DNA from: Chryseobacterium sp. GVT01B
Lineage (GTDB): Bacteria > Bacteroidota > Bacteroidia > Flavobacteriales > Weeksellaceae
Direction of reading: 5' to 3'
Assembly (NCBI RefSeq): GCF_019970045.1
Contig: NZ_JAHXYI010000003.1
Span: forward strand, 124,001-188,000
DNA length: 64,000 nt
In this document: positions 9,560 through 18,270 of the stretch, piece by piece
Numbering within the stretch: position 1 is the stretch's first letter
How the letters are laid out: each line of letters starts with the position of its first letter
Made by a program: the position numbers and the translations under genes
Notes under the pieces: model-generated
What the model saw: the letters and a program-made list of their open reading frames with translations, nothing else
The model's database searches: none
What the model was told of the DNA's origin: nothing

Positions 9560-9590
9560 TGTGGATAATATGTGGATAAGTTGTGGGTAA
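9560..9590 (-). other. Three DnaA-box-like 9-mers at 11-bp spacing
   Basis: TGTGGATAA occurs at 9560-9568 and 9571-9579, each the exact complement of the DnaA box TTATCCACA. TGTGGGTAA (one mismatch) is at 9582-9590. All three have the same orientation and start exactly 11 bp apart, about one helical turn. They lie in the spacer between the PLP lyase and the permease, 34 bp from an AT-rich tandem repeat. Such an arrangement resembles a replication origin or a DnaA-controlled site. Confidence 0.6.
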
Positions 9591-9623
9591 AATCAAAAAC
9601 CCTTGAAAGCCAATGAATAACTT

Positions 9624-9672
9624 TTAATTATTAATTATTAATTATCAATTATCAATTATCAATTATCAATTT
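9624..9672 (+). repeat. AT-rich heptamer tandem repeat
   Basis: Seven consecutive 7-bp units: three TTAATTA followed by three TCAATTA and a seventh partial copy TCAATT(T). The last copy runs into the stop codon of the permease gene (TAA on the minus strand, 9671-9673). It is almost pure A/T and sits next to the DnaA-box-like cluster. Confidence 0.85.
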
Positions 9673-10900
9673 AGTTATACTTAATAACCTTCACAGGAGA
9701 AATCTTGCTGATCAGGTAACTAGGAATAATTAAAGCCAATCCTGAAATAAGAAGAATTCCCAACGAGATCGAAATAATTGCGATAGGATTAAGGTCTACC
9801 GGAACTGTACTTACATAATAGTTTTCCGGGTTAAGCTTTATGACTCCAAAGAATTTCTGGATCAAAATAAGTCCCAGTCCGATAGCATTTCCATACAAAA
9901 GCCCCGGAATCATAATGATCAGGGTATAATTGATGAAGGTAGCTCTTATCTGTGAATTGCTTGCGCCCAATGTTTTAAGAAGACCGATAGAATTTGTTCT
10001 TTCAATAATAAGGATCAGAAGAACCATGATGATATTGATAACCACTACAATCAGCATGATGATAATGATCAATGCTATATTAGTATCAAAAATACTGATC
10101 CAGTCCGTGATCTGCGGGAATTTTTCAGTAGCTTTTTCAGCGTAGTTTTTATAGCCGATTAATTTTTCAATGTCAGGAAAATCTTTGTCGATATCATTTA
10201 CATCCTTCAGGAAGATATCTATACCACCGATTTCATCAGGCTTCATATCCTGAATTTTTCTTGCATGATTAATACCGCCAATAACAAATTGTTCGTCAAT
10301 GAGCTTGATATCAGTTCTGTAAATTCCGATTACTCTGAATTTACGGTAAAGTGGTTTTTGATCAGCTTTTAAAAATACCGTAACAATACTGTCATTTACT
10401 TTAAGATGTAGATCATTGGCTACTTTTTGCGAAATAGCAACGTCATTGTTGAAGCCTTTCTCAGTAACTTTCGGCGTAGTACCGGCGATAAGGAATTTTT
10501 TAAATCGTAAACTGTCAAAATCTTTACCTATTCCCTTAAATATAATTCCCGCAAAATTGTGTTCATTACGCATAATTCCGGTAACCGTCACATATTTCTG
10601 AGTACTTTCCACATCGGGAAGTTCTTTTATTTTTGCAATATTGAGTCCCTGATTATCAAGTACGGAAGTGTTATAAGAGGAATTTGAACGCGTTGATCTT
10701 ACGGTAATATGGCCGCTGAAATCTGCCAGCCTCTCTTTGATAGCTTTTTTTGAACCAAAACCGGTGGCTACGGTAATTAAAGAAACAATAATCCCCAATG
10801 CTACGGAAAGCCTGCCAATGAAGATGATAACCCTTGAAAGGTTATTTTTGTTATCTTTGGAAAATGCTATTTTTCTAGAGAAATATAAAGGAAATTTCAA
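9671..10900 (-). CDS. FtsX-like ABC transporter permease (LolC/E-MacB type)
   Basis: 409 residues from a TTG at 10898-10900, giving LKFPLYFSRKIAFSKDNKNN, the usual N-terminus of this flavobacterial family. The frame remains open to another TTG at 10969, and no ATG is available. One membrane helix is near the N-terminus (IGRLSVALGIIVSLITVATG), then a large periplasmic MacB-like domain, then three C-terminal helices with the FtsX core (NSIGLLKTLGASNSQIRATF). Such permeases work with a separate ATPase in lipoprotein release or efflux; no ATPase gene is adjacent. The start codon is only 4 bp from that of the divergent NamZ-like gene. Confidence 0.85.
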   Translation of the reverse strand: MKFPLYFSRKIAFSKDNKNNLSRVIIFIGRLSVALGIIVSLITVATGFGSKKAIKERLADFSGHITVRSTRSNSSYNTSVLDNQGLNIAKIKELPDVESTQKYVTVTGIMRNEHNFAGIIFKGIGKDFDSLRFKKFLIAGTTPKVTEKGFNNDVAISQKVANDLHLKVNDSIVTVFLKADQKPLYRKFRVIGIYRTDIKLIDEQFVIGGINHARKIQDMKPDEIGGIDIFLKDVNDIDKDFPDIEKLIGYKNYAEKATEKFPQITDWISIFDTNIALIIIIMLIVVVINIIMVLLILIIERTNSIGLLKTLGASNSQIRATFINYTLIIMIPGLLYGNAIGLGLILIQKFFGVIKLNPENYYVSTVPVDLNPIAIISISLGILLISGLALIIPSYLISKISPVKVIKYN

Positions 10901-10904
10901 GCTT

Positions 10905-12101
10905 ATGAATTTAGATTTCAAAATTAAAAATTTACTTCTGATTTGCCTAATTTTTTTAGGAGTATTCAATCAATATTATTCCCAGACTCAAGTTCAATCG
11001 GATTTTAAAACCGGGGCAGACCAGCCTGAAATGTATTTACCACTCTTAAAAGATAAAACGATAGGGGTAGTAACCAATCAAACAGGTTTGATGAGTGACA
11101 AAACTCACCTGGTAGATTTTCTGGTAAAAAACGGAATAAAGATCAAATCGATTTTTGCTCCTGAACATGGTTTCAGAGGAGATGCTGATGCGGGTGCAAA
11201 AGTGAAAAATGGTGTAGACATAAAAACAGGGATCCCGATTGTTTCCCTGTATGGAAATAATAAAAAACCAAAGCCTGAGCAGCTGGCCGGAATTGATATT
11301 GTTATTTTTGATATCCAGGATGTTGGAGTAAGATTCTATACCTATATTTCCACTCTGTCTTATCTGATGGAAGCAGGTGCTGAAAATAATGTTGAGATCA
11401 TGGTATTGGATCGTCCCAATCCGCATGACGGATATACTGACGGACCTGTATTGAGAAAAAAATGGGCAAGTTTTGTAGGAATGCATGAAGTTCCTGTAGT
11501 TTACGGGCTTACAATAGGAGAGTATGGAAAAATGGTAAATGGAGAAAAATGGCTGAAAAATGGGGTTCAGGCTAAATATACCCTTATTCAGATGAAGAAT
11601 TATCATAAAAAGCAACGTTACCCGATGCTTGATAAACCTTCTCCGAATTTACCGAATGATAAAGCAATCAATTTATATCCAAGCCTTTGTTTTTTTGAAG
11701 GAACTCAGGTTTCGGTAGGAAGAGGTACGGATCTTCCTTTCCAGATTTATGGTTCTCCATGGACGGAAGATCTTCCTTACCAGTTTACACCAAAGCCAAG
11801 CTATGGTGCTAAAGATCCATTCCTGAACGGAAAACTTTGTTATGGCGAAAATCTTTCAGAATATCTGAAGGACTTAAGAGAACTCAATCTTGAATGGGTA
11901 ATCAAAGCGTATCAGAATTATAAAAATCCTCAGCAGGATTTCTTCCTTAAAAATCTTTGGTTTGATACCCTTTCCGGAACTGATAGTTTCAGAAAACAGA
12001 TCATTGATGGAAAATCAATTCAGGAAATTAAAAATTCCTGGAAAACAGATCTGGAAAGTTTCGAAAAGATCAGAACCCGGTATGTGGTGTATGAAGATTA
12101 A
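10905..12101 (+). CDS. namZ: DUF1343 / NamZ-like exo-beta-N-acetylmuramidase
   Basis: 398 residues from ATG 10905 (the longer open frame upstream overlaps the divergent permease and has no ATG at its head). A signal peptide is visible (LLLICLIFLGVFNQYYSQ). DUF1343 marks include GVVTNQTGLM, FAPEHGFRGDADAG, IFDIQDVGVRFYTYISTLSY and LDRPNPHDG. Characterised members (NamZ, family GH171) remove terminal N-acetylmuramic acid from peptidoglycan fragments, so this is probably a periplasmic or exported cell-wall recycling enzyme. Its stop codon abuts that of the convergent small membrane protein gene. Family assignment is strong; the activity is inferred from homologues. Confidence 0.85.
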   Translation: MNLDFKIKNLLLICLIFLGVFNQYYSQTQVQSDFKTGADQPEMYLPLLKDKTIGVVTNQTGLMSDKTHLVDFLVKNGIKIKSIFAPEHGFRGDADAGAKVKNGVDIKTGIPIVSLYGNNKKPKPEQLAGIDIVIFDIQDVGVRFYTYISTLSYLMEAGAENNVEIMVLDRPNPHDGYTDGPVLRKKWASFVGMHEVPVVYGLTIGEYGKMVNGEKWLKNGVQAKYTLIQMKNYHKKQRYPMLDKPSPNLPNDKAINLYPSLCFFEGTQVSVGRGTDLPFQIYGSPWTEDLPYQFTPKPSYGAKDPFLNGKLCYGENLSEYLKDLRELNLEWVIKAYQNYKNPQQDFFLKNLWFDTLSGTDSFRKQIIDGKSIQEIKNSWKTDLESFEKIRTRYVVYED

Positions 12102-12308
12102 TTAATCAAAATTTTGGGGCGGATTTTTATCATTTCTGCCCTTATTCAATATAAAGAGCCCGATCGTTAATCCAACAACTCCCGCAAAAGCAGTCATTAA
12201 AGCTCTTTGCAATTTATCAGGAAGATCATTTCCGATATAGTTCATTAAAAAAAGGATCACAAAAGTGATCACTAAAATGATAATATGATTTTTTCCGAAT
12301 AGCTTCAT
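12102..12308 (-). CDS. Small two-helix membrane protein, unknown
   Basis: 68 residues with two predicted membrane helices (HIIILVITFVILFLMNYIG and LMTAFAGVVGLTIGLFIL), a short charged loop between them and a charged tail. It lies directly downstream (4 bp) of the DUF3575 gene on the same strand and is probably co-transcribed. I do not recognise a family. Confidence 0.65.
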   Translation of the reverse strand: MKLFGKNHIIILVITFVILFLMNYIGNDLPDKLQRALMTAFAGVVGLTIGLFILNKGRNDKNPPQNFD

Positions 12309-12312
12309 TGTC

Positions 12313-12945
12313 TTATCTTAATTTATAAGAAATCATTACCCCTCCTCTGTATGGGATGATTTCACCGCTTTTATTGAATTTCTCAGCAGAATCATAACGT
12401 CTTCCTGTGGTACGGTCATATCCCTTGTAAAATCCTTGTGATGTTCCGACTGTTCCGTAAATGTCAAGGTTCCATCGTTCAGATAACTGGAATTGATATC
12501 CTGCTGTAACCCCCAGCATAACAGAGAATCCTCTTTGATACAGATTAGAGTTGCGGAGAGTTTCTCCATTCCAGTTTTCAAAAGTATCATCATTCCAGTA
12601 ATTCCATTTTGAAGCATTGTAGGCCGCAAAACCTATGTTGGCTCCTACATACCAGTGCTTAAATGCTTCATTAAAATAGTATCTTCCTTCTGCAGATACA
12701 GAATAAAACTGTAATTCATGTCCTGAGAAAGACTTCCATGGTGAAATGAAAACATCTCCCTGCAGGGTATATTTTGGGCTGATTTGTTTTTCTATTCCAA
12801 GATTTAAAATTCCTATCGGAGCAAATAAAGCATTTCCTTTTATGTATAAACTTTTATCCTGTCCTCCTTGTTCCTGTTCCTGAGCACTCAATGTAGTTGC
12901 TGACAGGAAAGCTAAAATGCCTGCTGCTAATAATTTATATTTCAT
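12313..12945 (-). CDS. DUF3575 outer-membrane beta-barrel-like protein
   Basis: 210 residues with a signal peptide ending in TLSAQE. The mature part alternates hydrophobic and polar residues in short strands, with DUF3575 features (GNALFAPIGILNLGIEKQIS, and ..SVSAEGRYYFNE..HWYVGANIGF..) and a C-terminal strand ending MISYKLR. It is probably a small outer-membrane barrel. Function is unknown. It lies 15 bp after the thioredoxin-like gene on the same strand, so the three genes from 14136 down to 12102 may form one operon. Confidence 0.78.
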   Translation of the reverse strand: MKYKLLAAGILAFLSATTLSAQEQEQGGQDKSLYIKGNALFAPIGILNLGIEKQISPKYTLQGDVFISPWKSFSGHELQFYSVSAEGRYYFNEAFKHWYVGANIGFAAYNASKWNYWNDDTFENWNGETLRNSNLYQRGFSVMLGVTAGYQFQLSERWNLDIYGTVGTSQGFYKGYDRTTGRRYDSAEKFNKSGEIIPYRGGVMISYKLR

Positions 12946-12960
12946 CCGGTATGTAATATT

Positions 12961-14136
12961 TTATTTTATTTGCTTTAATAATTCATCTGCTAATTGAGAA
13001 TCCTTATTGCCTTGAACTGCTATATTTTTAGACATTTCAGCATAGTTTTTTGCCATCTCTTTATTTCCTGTAAGATTATAAAGTTTGGCAAGAATATAAG
13101 TGTTTTCTGAAGTTTCACTTCTCATGACAGATTTTTCTGCCCATTCAGTAGCTTTCTTTAATGAAGATGGGTTCTTCACATGATCTGCAAATATCCAGGC
13201 AGCTCTTAAAAGTTCATTAGGATCAAATGAATCAGAATTTTTATAATAGTCTAAAGCCGCTTTTTCATATTCAGGGAAATTACTGTTCTGCTCATAATAG
13301 CTCAGTTTGGTCTGATTCAGTTTTTTAAGAGCAGCTTCTTTTCCTACCAATGGTTCAGCCGTCTTTAAAAAATAATCATCATTGATTTTTTTATTTTTAT
13401 CATCAATAGACTGTTCTACTACTTTTCCTAATTTCAGCTGAGCATCAAATTCATTGTAGGTTTCTTCGGGAAGAAATTTAATGATCTCTGCTTTTCTGGA
13501 TGCGAAAGTAGTATAGTTGGGATCTTCTGACGACTTTACGAAATAGAGCAGAAAGCCGATTTCATCTTTTGTAAGTTCCTCAGTTTTCTTTTTATTCTGA
13601 AAATATCTTTCGGAAGCCTTTTTGGCAAAGTCATAATCTGTGTTGGCGTTCAGTTTCATAATATTGGTCAGGAATTCCGGATCCTTATCACCACTGGCAA
13701 AACGATCTTTCAGTGACCCTTTTTTATTTCCTGGTGAATTGATATCCTGAGCCATAGCCACAAACATGCTCTCTTCCATATAACCGGTATTTCTGGAAAC
13801 AAGTTCTCCTTCGCCGTTCAGGAAAAGATAAGTAGGATAGGAACGTACGCCAAATTTAGAAGCGATGTCTCTGCCTTCTCCTTTTTCCATATCAAATCTT
13901 GCATTGATGAAATTGGTATTGTAATAATCACTCACAGATTTCTGGGTGAAAACATTTTTCTCCATCATTTTACATGGACCACACCATGAAGCATATGCAT
14001 CAATAAAAACCAATTTCTTTTCTTTCTTGGCTTTGGCAATAATATCTTTGAATGGCAGCTCCTGAAACTGAATAGCTTCCTGAGCAGAAATAGCGATGGC
14101 ACAAAAAATAGATATCCCGGAGATGATCTTCTTCAT
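12961..14136 (-). CDS. Periplasmic thioredoxin-family protein with helical C-terminal half
   Basis: 391 residues from ATG 14136, which gives a clean signal peptide (MKKIISGISIFCAIAISAQ); the frame extends further upstream without a signal. Residues 20-150 are a thioredoxin-fold domain with the active site ASWCGPCKMMEK and the cis-proline loop VRSYPTYLFL. The rest is helical and lysine/glutamate-rich, ending in TPR-like repeats (NTYILAKLYNLTGNKEMAKN). It is probably a periplasmic thiol-disulfide reductase or protein-disulfide handling factor. Partner proteins are not evident. Confidence 0.85.
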   Translation of the reverse strand: MKKIISGISIFCAIAISAQEAIQFQELPFKDIIAKAKKEKKLVFIDAYASWCGPCKMMEKNVFTQKSVSDYYNTNFINARFDMEKGEGRDIASKFGVRSYPTYLFLNGEGELVSRNTGYMEESMFVAMAQDINSPGNKKGSLKDRFASGDKDPEFLTNIMKLNANTDYDFAKKASERYFQNKKKTEELTKDEIGFLLYFVKSSEDPNYTTFASRKAEIIKFLPEETYNEFDAQLKLGKVVEQSIDDKNKKINDDYFLKTAEPLVGKEAALKKLNQTKLSYYEQNSNFPEYEKAALDYYKNSDSFDPNELLRAAWIFADHVKNPSSLKKATEWAEKSVMRSETSENTYILAKLYNLTGNKEMAKNYAEMSKNIAVQGNKDSQLADELLKQIK

Positions 14137-14318
14137 TTTCAAATAAGATTTGTAGGCGAAGATAATTAATTTTAAAAATATAGCATGCTGAATCTGTGGT
14201 CTGAACAACGATATTAACTAACTTTAAGACTTACACCTGCTTTTCTGCATTTCGGTTTGTGTATAAAATAAGAGTTGTTCTTTAGGTTTTTTCTTTAAAA
14301 AAGTAGTGAGAATTTAGC

Positions 14319-14678
14319 TTATTTCTTCTTTACTTTTTTATGCTCGTTACCCCATACTTCCAGATGATCCAAAACCGGAATCAGTTTTTTACCAATTTCT
14401 GTAAGCTCATATTCTACTTTTATGGGCACTTCTGCATATACTTTCTTGGTAATGAGCTCTTCCTGCTCCATTTTTTTCAACTGCAGGGTAAGCATTCTTT
14501 CAGAAATATTGTGGATTTTATCTTTCAGTTCAAAAAATCTTAGTTTCCCATGTTTAAGGTGGTAACAGATGGAAAGAATCCAGCGGCCGCTGATGAGATT
14601 CACAGCATATATTTCAGAACAGCTGTATTCCAGTGTTTTCTTATTTTCATTATTGGTGGATGATTCTTTAATACTCAT
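14319..14678 (-). CDS. HxlR family winged-helix regulator
   Basis: 119 residues from ATG 14678 (an upstream TTG would add nine residues). HxlR signature: C-S-E near the N-terminus, NLISGRWILSICYHL, LRFFELKDKIHNISERMLTL and the wing ..VPIKVEYELTEIGKKL. HxlR proteins often sense reactive aldehydes or oxidants through an N-terminal cysteine, here in EYSCSE. It is divergent from an esterase and a cysteine hydrolase, with 143 bp between start codons, and probably controls them. Confidence 0.9.
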   Translation of the reverse strand: MSIKESSTNNENKKTLEYSCSEIYAVNLISGRWILSICYHLKHGKLRFFELKDKIHNISERMLTLQLKKMEQEELITKKVYAEVPIKVEYELTEIGKKLIPVLDHLEVWGNEHKKVKKK

Positions 14679-14821
14679 ACTTACATTTTTGTTCGTTCCA
14701 GACAATCATTTGTACACTTGGAAAGGGGGATGTTGATAGGTTAAATTTACAAATAAAAACAGGAAATATCCTGTCGGAAAGTGGTTTTATCACTTATGTG
14801 GAATAAAATATTTAGGATGAT

Positions 14822-15766
14822 ATGAATTTTAATAGAATTAACAGTAATTTAAAAAATAGCATTGAAAATGTTCCTTATTCGTTGGAAATTGATGAAAATT
14901 TATTTTTGAGTGCTCCGGAAATTATTCAACAGGAAAGAAACGAATTTACGCAAGCCCATCCTTTCAAAAAACCGGATCATATTGCTGTACGGGATATTTT
15001 TATACCAAGTTCAGAAGATGGATACGAGATAAGACTTCATGTTTATCAACCTGAAGGTTTCAACCGGGAAAGGGTTCTCCTTTACTTTCATGGAGGAGGG
15101 TATGTTTTCGGATTACCGGAGCAGGTGGATGACCAGATGTTTGAAATTTCAGATAGACTGAAGGCAATCATTATTTCCGTTGATTACAGGCTGGCTCCTC
15201 AATATCGGTTTCCTATTCCTGTTTTAGATGGTTTTGATGCTTTACAATGGATTATAAGACACGGTGAGTCAGAGCTGGGGATTAATTCTGATCGTATTAC
15301 TATTTTCGGGGCAAGTGCAGGTGGGCATCTGGCAGCATCTGTAACCCAAATGGCAGCAGATCATCATATTAAAAATATAGAACATCAGTTCTTACTATAT
15401 CCTGTGATTCACAACAGGCTGAATACTCCTTCAATGGAAGAGTTTACGGATATTCCATTATGGAATAAAAACTATGCAGAGACAGCGTGGCTGCATTTTC
15501 TGGGCGAAGAAAATAAAGATAAAAGCATTCAATATTCGGATCTTACGTGTTTCAATAATTTTTCCGGGTTACCGCAAACTACCATTGTTGCCTGTGAGTT
15601 GGATCCTTTAAGAGATGAAGATGTAGAATATGCTCAGCTCTTATATAAAGCAGGAGTGAAAACAGAATTATGGGTAATTCCCGGTGCGCTGCATGTATTC
15701 GATCTCTTTGATTCTCCTATGAAAGATGAATATAATGAGTTTCTTATGAACAGACTTTTCAAATAA
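14822..15766 (+). CDS. Alpha/beta hydrolase of the hormone-sensitive-lipase family
   Basis: 314 residues. It has the oxyanion motif HGGGYVFG, the nucleophile elbow GASAGGHLA (serine in GxSxG), an acid residue in ACELDPLRDED and the catalytic histidine in PGALHVFD. These define the HSL (bacterial esterase group IV) family, which hydrolyses carboxyl esters. There is no signal peptide, so it is cytoplasmic. First gene of a two-gene unit with the hydrolase 22 bp downstream, divergent from the HxlR regulator. Confidence 0.9.
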   Translation: MNFNRINSNLKNSIENVPYSLEIDENLFLSAPEIIQQERNEFTQAHPFKKPDHIAVRDIFIPSSEDGYEIRLHVYQPEGFNRERVLLYFHGGGYVFGLPEQVDDQMFEISDRLKAIIISVDYRLAPQYRFPIPVLDGFDALQWIIRHGESELGINSDRITIFGASAGGHLAASVTQMAADHHIKNIEHQFLLYPVIHNRLNTPSMEEFTDIPLWNKNYAETAWLHFLGEENKDKSIQYSDLTCFNNFSGLPQTTIVACELDPLRDEDVEYAQLLYKAGVKTELWVIPGALHVFDLFDSPMKDEYNEFLMNRLFK

Positions 15767-15788
15767 TGAATGTATAAAATAAAAACAG

Positions 15789-16355
15789 ATGAAATTACGA
15801 GATAAAAAACCAGCATTGATTCTTATTGATGTTCAAAAAGGATTTCTTGATGAGAGCTATTGGGGAGGAAACAGAAATAATAAAGAAGCAGAAAAATTAA
15901 GCGGAGAAATACTGGAAGCATGGAGAAGCTTGAATTTGCCAATATTTCACATCCGACACAGCTCAACAAATCTTCAATCTAAACTGCATGAGTCTGATCC
16001 TGGATTTGAATTCAATGACTATGTCTTGCCCCAAAATAATGAATCTATTATTACAAAAAATGTAAACAGTGCTTTTATTGGAACTGATTTGAAAGAAAAA
16101 TTAGATTTTCAGAAATTAGATACACTGGTGATTCTGGGAATTACGACCAATCATTGTGTTTCCACTACAGCAAGAATGGCGGAAAATTTTGGATTTGAAA
16201 CCTATGTGATTTCTGATGCTACGGCAGCTTTTGATAGGGTAGGGATACATGGAGAAAAATATGAAGCAGAATTGGTTCATCTCATGGCATTAGCCAATCT
16301 GAGTGAAGAATTTGCCACGATCCTGAATACCGAAGAATTATTAAGAAAGTTGTAG
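15789..16355 (+). CDS. Isochorismatase-family cysteine hydrolase
   Basis: 188 residues. Catalytic triad positions are recognisable: Asp in LILIDVQKGFLD, Lys in the central region before FQKLDTLVI, and Cys in LGITTNHCVSTTARMAENFG. Members hydrolyse amides, imides or enol ethers (nicotinamidase, N-carbamoylsarcosine amidase, isochorismatase); the exact substrate is not visible. It is co-transcribed with the esterase and closed by a terminator. Confidence 0.88.
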   Translation: MKLRDKKPALILIDVQKGFLDESYWGGNRNNKEAEKLSGEILEAWRSLNLPIFHIRHSSTNLQSKLHESDPGFEFNDYVLPQNNESIITKNVNSAFIGTDLKEKLDFQKLDTLVILGITTNHCVSTTARMAENFGFETYVISDATAAFDRVGIHGEKYEAELVHLMALANLSEEFATILNTEELLRKL

Positions 16356-16382
16356 AAAAAAAATCAGAATCTGAATATATTG

Positions 16383-16410
16383 AAACTACCATCTTTTTGG
16401 TAGTTTTTTT
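16383..16410 (+). terminator. Terminator after the cysteine hydrolase
   Basis: AAACTACC (16383-16390) pairs with GGTAGTTT (16399-16406), followed by a T-run. Confidence 0.85.
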
Positions 16411-16522
16411 ATGTTTTTGAAATAAATAGCTGAAAATACATGTTTGGGTTCCCAAATAAGCTGGTCCATTACCAGTTTCAAAGATATAAATAATTCACTT
16501 TACGGTACTGGAATCTTTGTTA

Positions 16523-16530
16523 TACCTTTG
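16523..16530 (+). promoter_or_regulatory. Candidate -7 box of the histidine kinase gene
   Basis: TACCTTTG matches TAnnTTTG and lies about 45 bp before the kinase start. No TTG at the ideal -33 spacing was seen. Confidence 0.45.
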
Positions 16531-16574
16531 CAAACGAATAATTTATATGTAGGAGAACAACAATTTAGAGAAAC

Positions 16575-18158
16575 TTGACTATTAATTTTAAACACGCATT
16601 ATCCCAAAAATCCATTTACATCGCTGTTCTGTCTGCCTGCCTGATTGCAGTGGCAGCATTTGCCGTTTTGAGTCTTTTGATCACAGAAGACAGCCGTAAA
16701 AATACCGATGATTTTGCAAAGAAAACCTTCTTTCGTAAATATGAATCCATAGAGCATGAATTCAGGAATATTGAGGATTATCAATATCTGCTTCGTGCAT
16801 TGATTCAGAAAGATGGACTGAAGAATTACAAAGATTATTCTTTGGTTTTAAATGATTTAAACAAAAAAAGAAATCTGCTGCCTTACAGCTGGTATTATTA
16901 CGAAAATACAGCTTCCGGAAAAACAGAAAGTAATAATCCATTATCCGATATTTTCAAAAAAACAGGTCATCAAGAGAAAACTATTGTTTTAAAAAATAAC
17001 GGATCCGGGCATTTCAGGGATCTTTTGATCACTAAAAAAGACAGTATGTATTGGGTGAGCTATGATTCTCTGGTACTGCCTGATAAAAACAAGCTCTATT
17101 ATGGCTCTACCGTAAGCCTTGATGATCTTCATCAATACTTTATCAATGTAGACAAAAGCTCCAATACCTACGCTTATGTTTTTACTAAAGAAGGAATTTG
17201 TATTACCCATCCGGAGAAGAAATACATCGGAAAGAATATTTTTGATTTTACAGATATTAAGCCTAAAGATACATTATCTGGTATAACTGAAGCGGGGTAT
17301 ACCAAAGGAACAGCGGTTTCGGAATATCTTGGAGTTGAAGTAACGCGGTTCATAAAACCATTAAAAACAGATAATTTTGATGGATACACAGTGGTGAACC
17401 ATGTTAATTTCATTATTGATGAAAACATCAGCAAGATAAAAACCTACACGGTCTATATTTTCCTTGCAGCTTTATTCCTTATTGTCACTGTTTTTATTTT
17501 ATTTCAACGATCTGCAAATCTGGCTTATCAGGAAAAAGAAAAAATACAGTCTGAAAAGAATTTACTGTTAGTAGAAAACGAAAAGATGCACAAAGCAGAA
17601 GTGATCAACCAGCTTCAGCAGCTTAAGAATAACATTAATCCACACTTTCTTTTTAATTCTCTGAACTCTCTTTACATGCTGATTGGTATCAATAAAGAGA
17701 ATGCACAGAAATTTACCATGAATCTGTCTAAGATTTACAGGTATCTTATAGTTCCTCCGAAAGAGAATATAGTTCCGGTTTCGCAGGAAATCAAATTTAT
17801 ACAGCAGTATATGGAACTTCTGAAAAGCAGGTTTGATGAAGAGATGAAGTTTGAACTGATTATTAATGCTCCGGAAAGTCTGGAAAAAAGAATTCCGTAT
17901 TTATCCCTTCAGATTGTAACGGAAAATGCCACCAAACATAATATTGCAACGATAGATCAGCCTCTGGAAATTATCATTGTTGTGGATGAGGAAGGTATCA
18001 CTGTAAAGAATACCTGGCAGCCAAAAAGTGAACCGGTGCAGGGAGAGAAATTTGGAATTGATTATTTGAATCAAATTTATGAGTATTTTAAAAATAATCT
18101 TCTTCATATTTCTGTAGATGGTGAATATTTCATATGTTTTTTGCCTTTATTGAAGTGA
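16575..18158 (+). CDS. Membrane sensor histidine kinase, LytS/His_kinase type
   Basis: 527 residues starting at TTG 16575; an in-frame TAG lies 9 bp upstream and the next ATG is far inside, so the unusual start is forced. A membrane helix at about 14-34 and a second at about 287-308 enclose an extracytoplasmic sensor domain of about 250 residues with a PDC/Cache-like look. A short coiled coil follows, then the His_kinase domain NINPHFLFNSLNSLY with the phospho-acceptor at about His357, and the ATP-binding N-box IVTENATKHN. Kinases of this family pair with LytTR response regulators; the likely partner is the gene at 25613, beyond the protease-SusC-SusD operon. Confidence 0.9.
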   Translation: MTINFKHALSQKSIYIAVLSACLIAVAAFAVLSLLITEDSRKNTDDFAKKTFFRKYESIEHEFRNIEDYQYLLRALIQKDGLKNYKDYSLVLNDLNKKRNLLPYSWYYYENTASGKTESNNPLSDIFKKTGHQEKTIVLKNNGSGHFRDLLITKKDSMYWVSYDSLVLPDKNKLYYGSTVSLDDLHQYFINVDKSSNTYAYVFTKEGICITHPEKKYIGKNIFDFTDIKPKDTLSGITEAGYTKGTAVSEYLGVEVTRFIKPLKTDNFDGYTVVNHVNFIIDENISKIKTYTVYIFLAALFLIVTVFILFQRSANLAYQEKEKIQSEKNLLLVENEKMHKAEVINQLQQLKNNINPHFLFNSLNSLYMLIGINKENAQKFTMNLSKIYRYLIVPPKENIVPVSQEIKFIQQYMELLKSRFDEEMKFELIINAPESLEKRIPYLSLQIVTENATKHNIATIDQPLEIIIVVDEEGITVKNTWQPKSEPVQGEKFGIDYLNQIYEYFKNNLLHISVDGEYFICFLPLLK

Positions 18159-18168
18159 AAATAAAAAT

Positions 18169-18201
18169 CCATTCACTCCCGAAAAATCACCATTCACTCC
18201 C
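18169..18201 (+). promoter_or_regulatory. 12-bp direct repeat, candidate LytTR operator
   Basis: CCATTCACTCCC occurs at 18169-18180 and again at 18190-18201, exactly 21 bp apart and separated by 9 bp. LytTR-domain regulators bind pairs of short direct repeats about two helical turns apart. The pair ends 30 bp before the -7 box of the metalloprotease operon, an activator-like position, and the operon is flanked by a LytS-type kinase and a LytTR regulator. The repeat is seen directly; its role is inference. Confidence 0.7.
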
Positions 18202-18231
18202 TAATATTATATATATGATTCGCGATACCTA

Positions 18232-18239
18232 TAGCTTTG
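18232..18239 (+). promoter_or_regulatory. Candidate -7 box of the metalloprotease-SusCD operon
   Basis: TAGCTTTG matches TAnnTTTG exactly, 31 bp before the start codon. There is no TTG at the -33 distance, in keeping with a promoter that needs an activator bound at the direct repeat just upstream. Confidence 0.6.
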
Positions 18240-18270
18240 CTTACTGAAACTAAGATATTTACTATTTGGA

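Noticed and set aside
12336..12629. Second minus-strand frame of 97 codons inside the DUF3575 gene
   Set aside because: Overlaps a well-supported exported protein in another frame; no family or signal.
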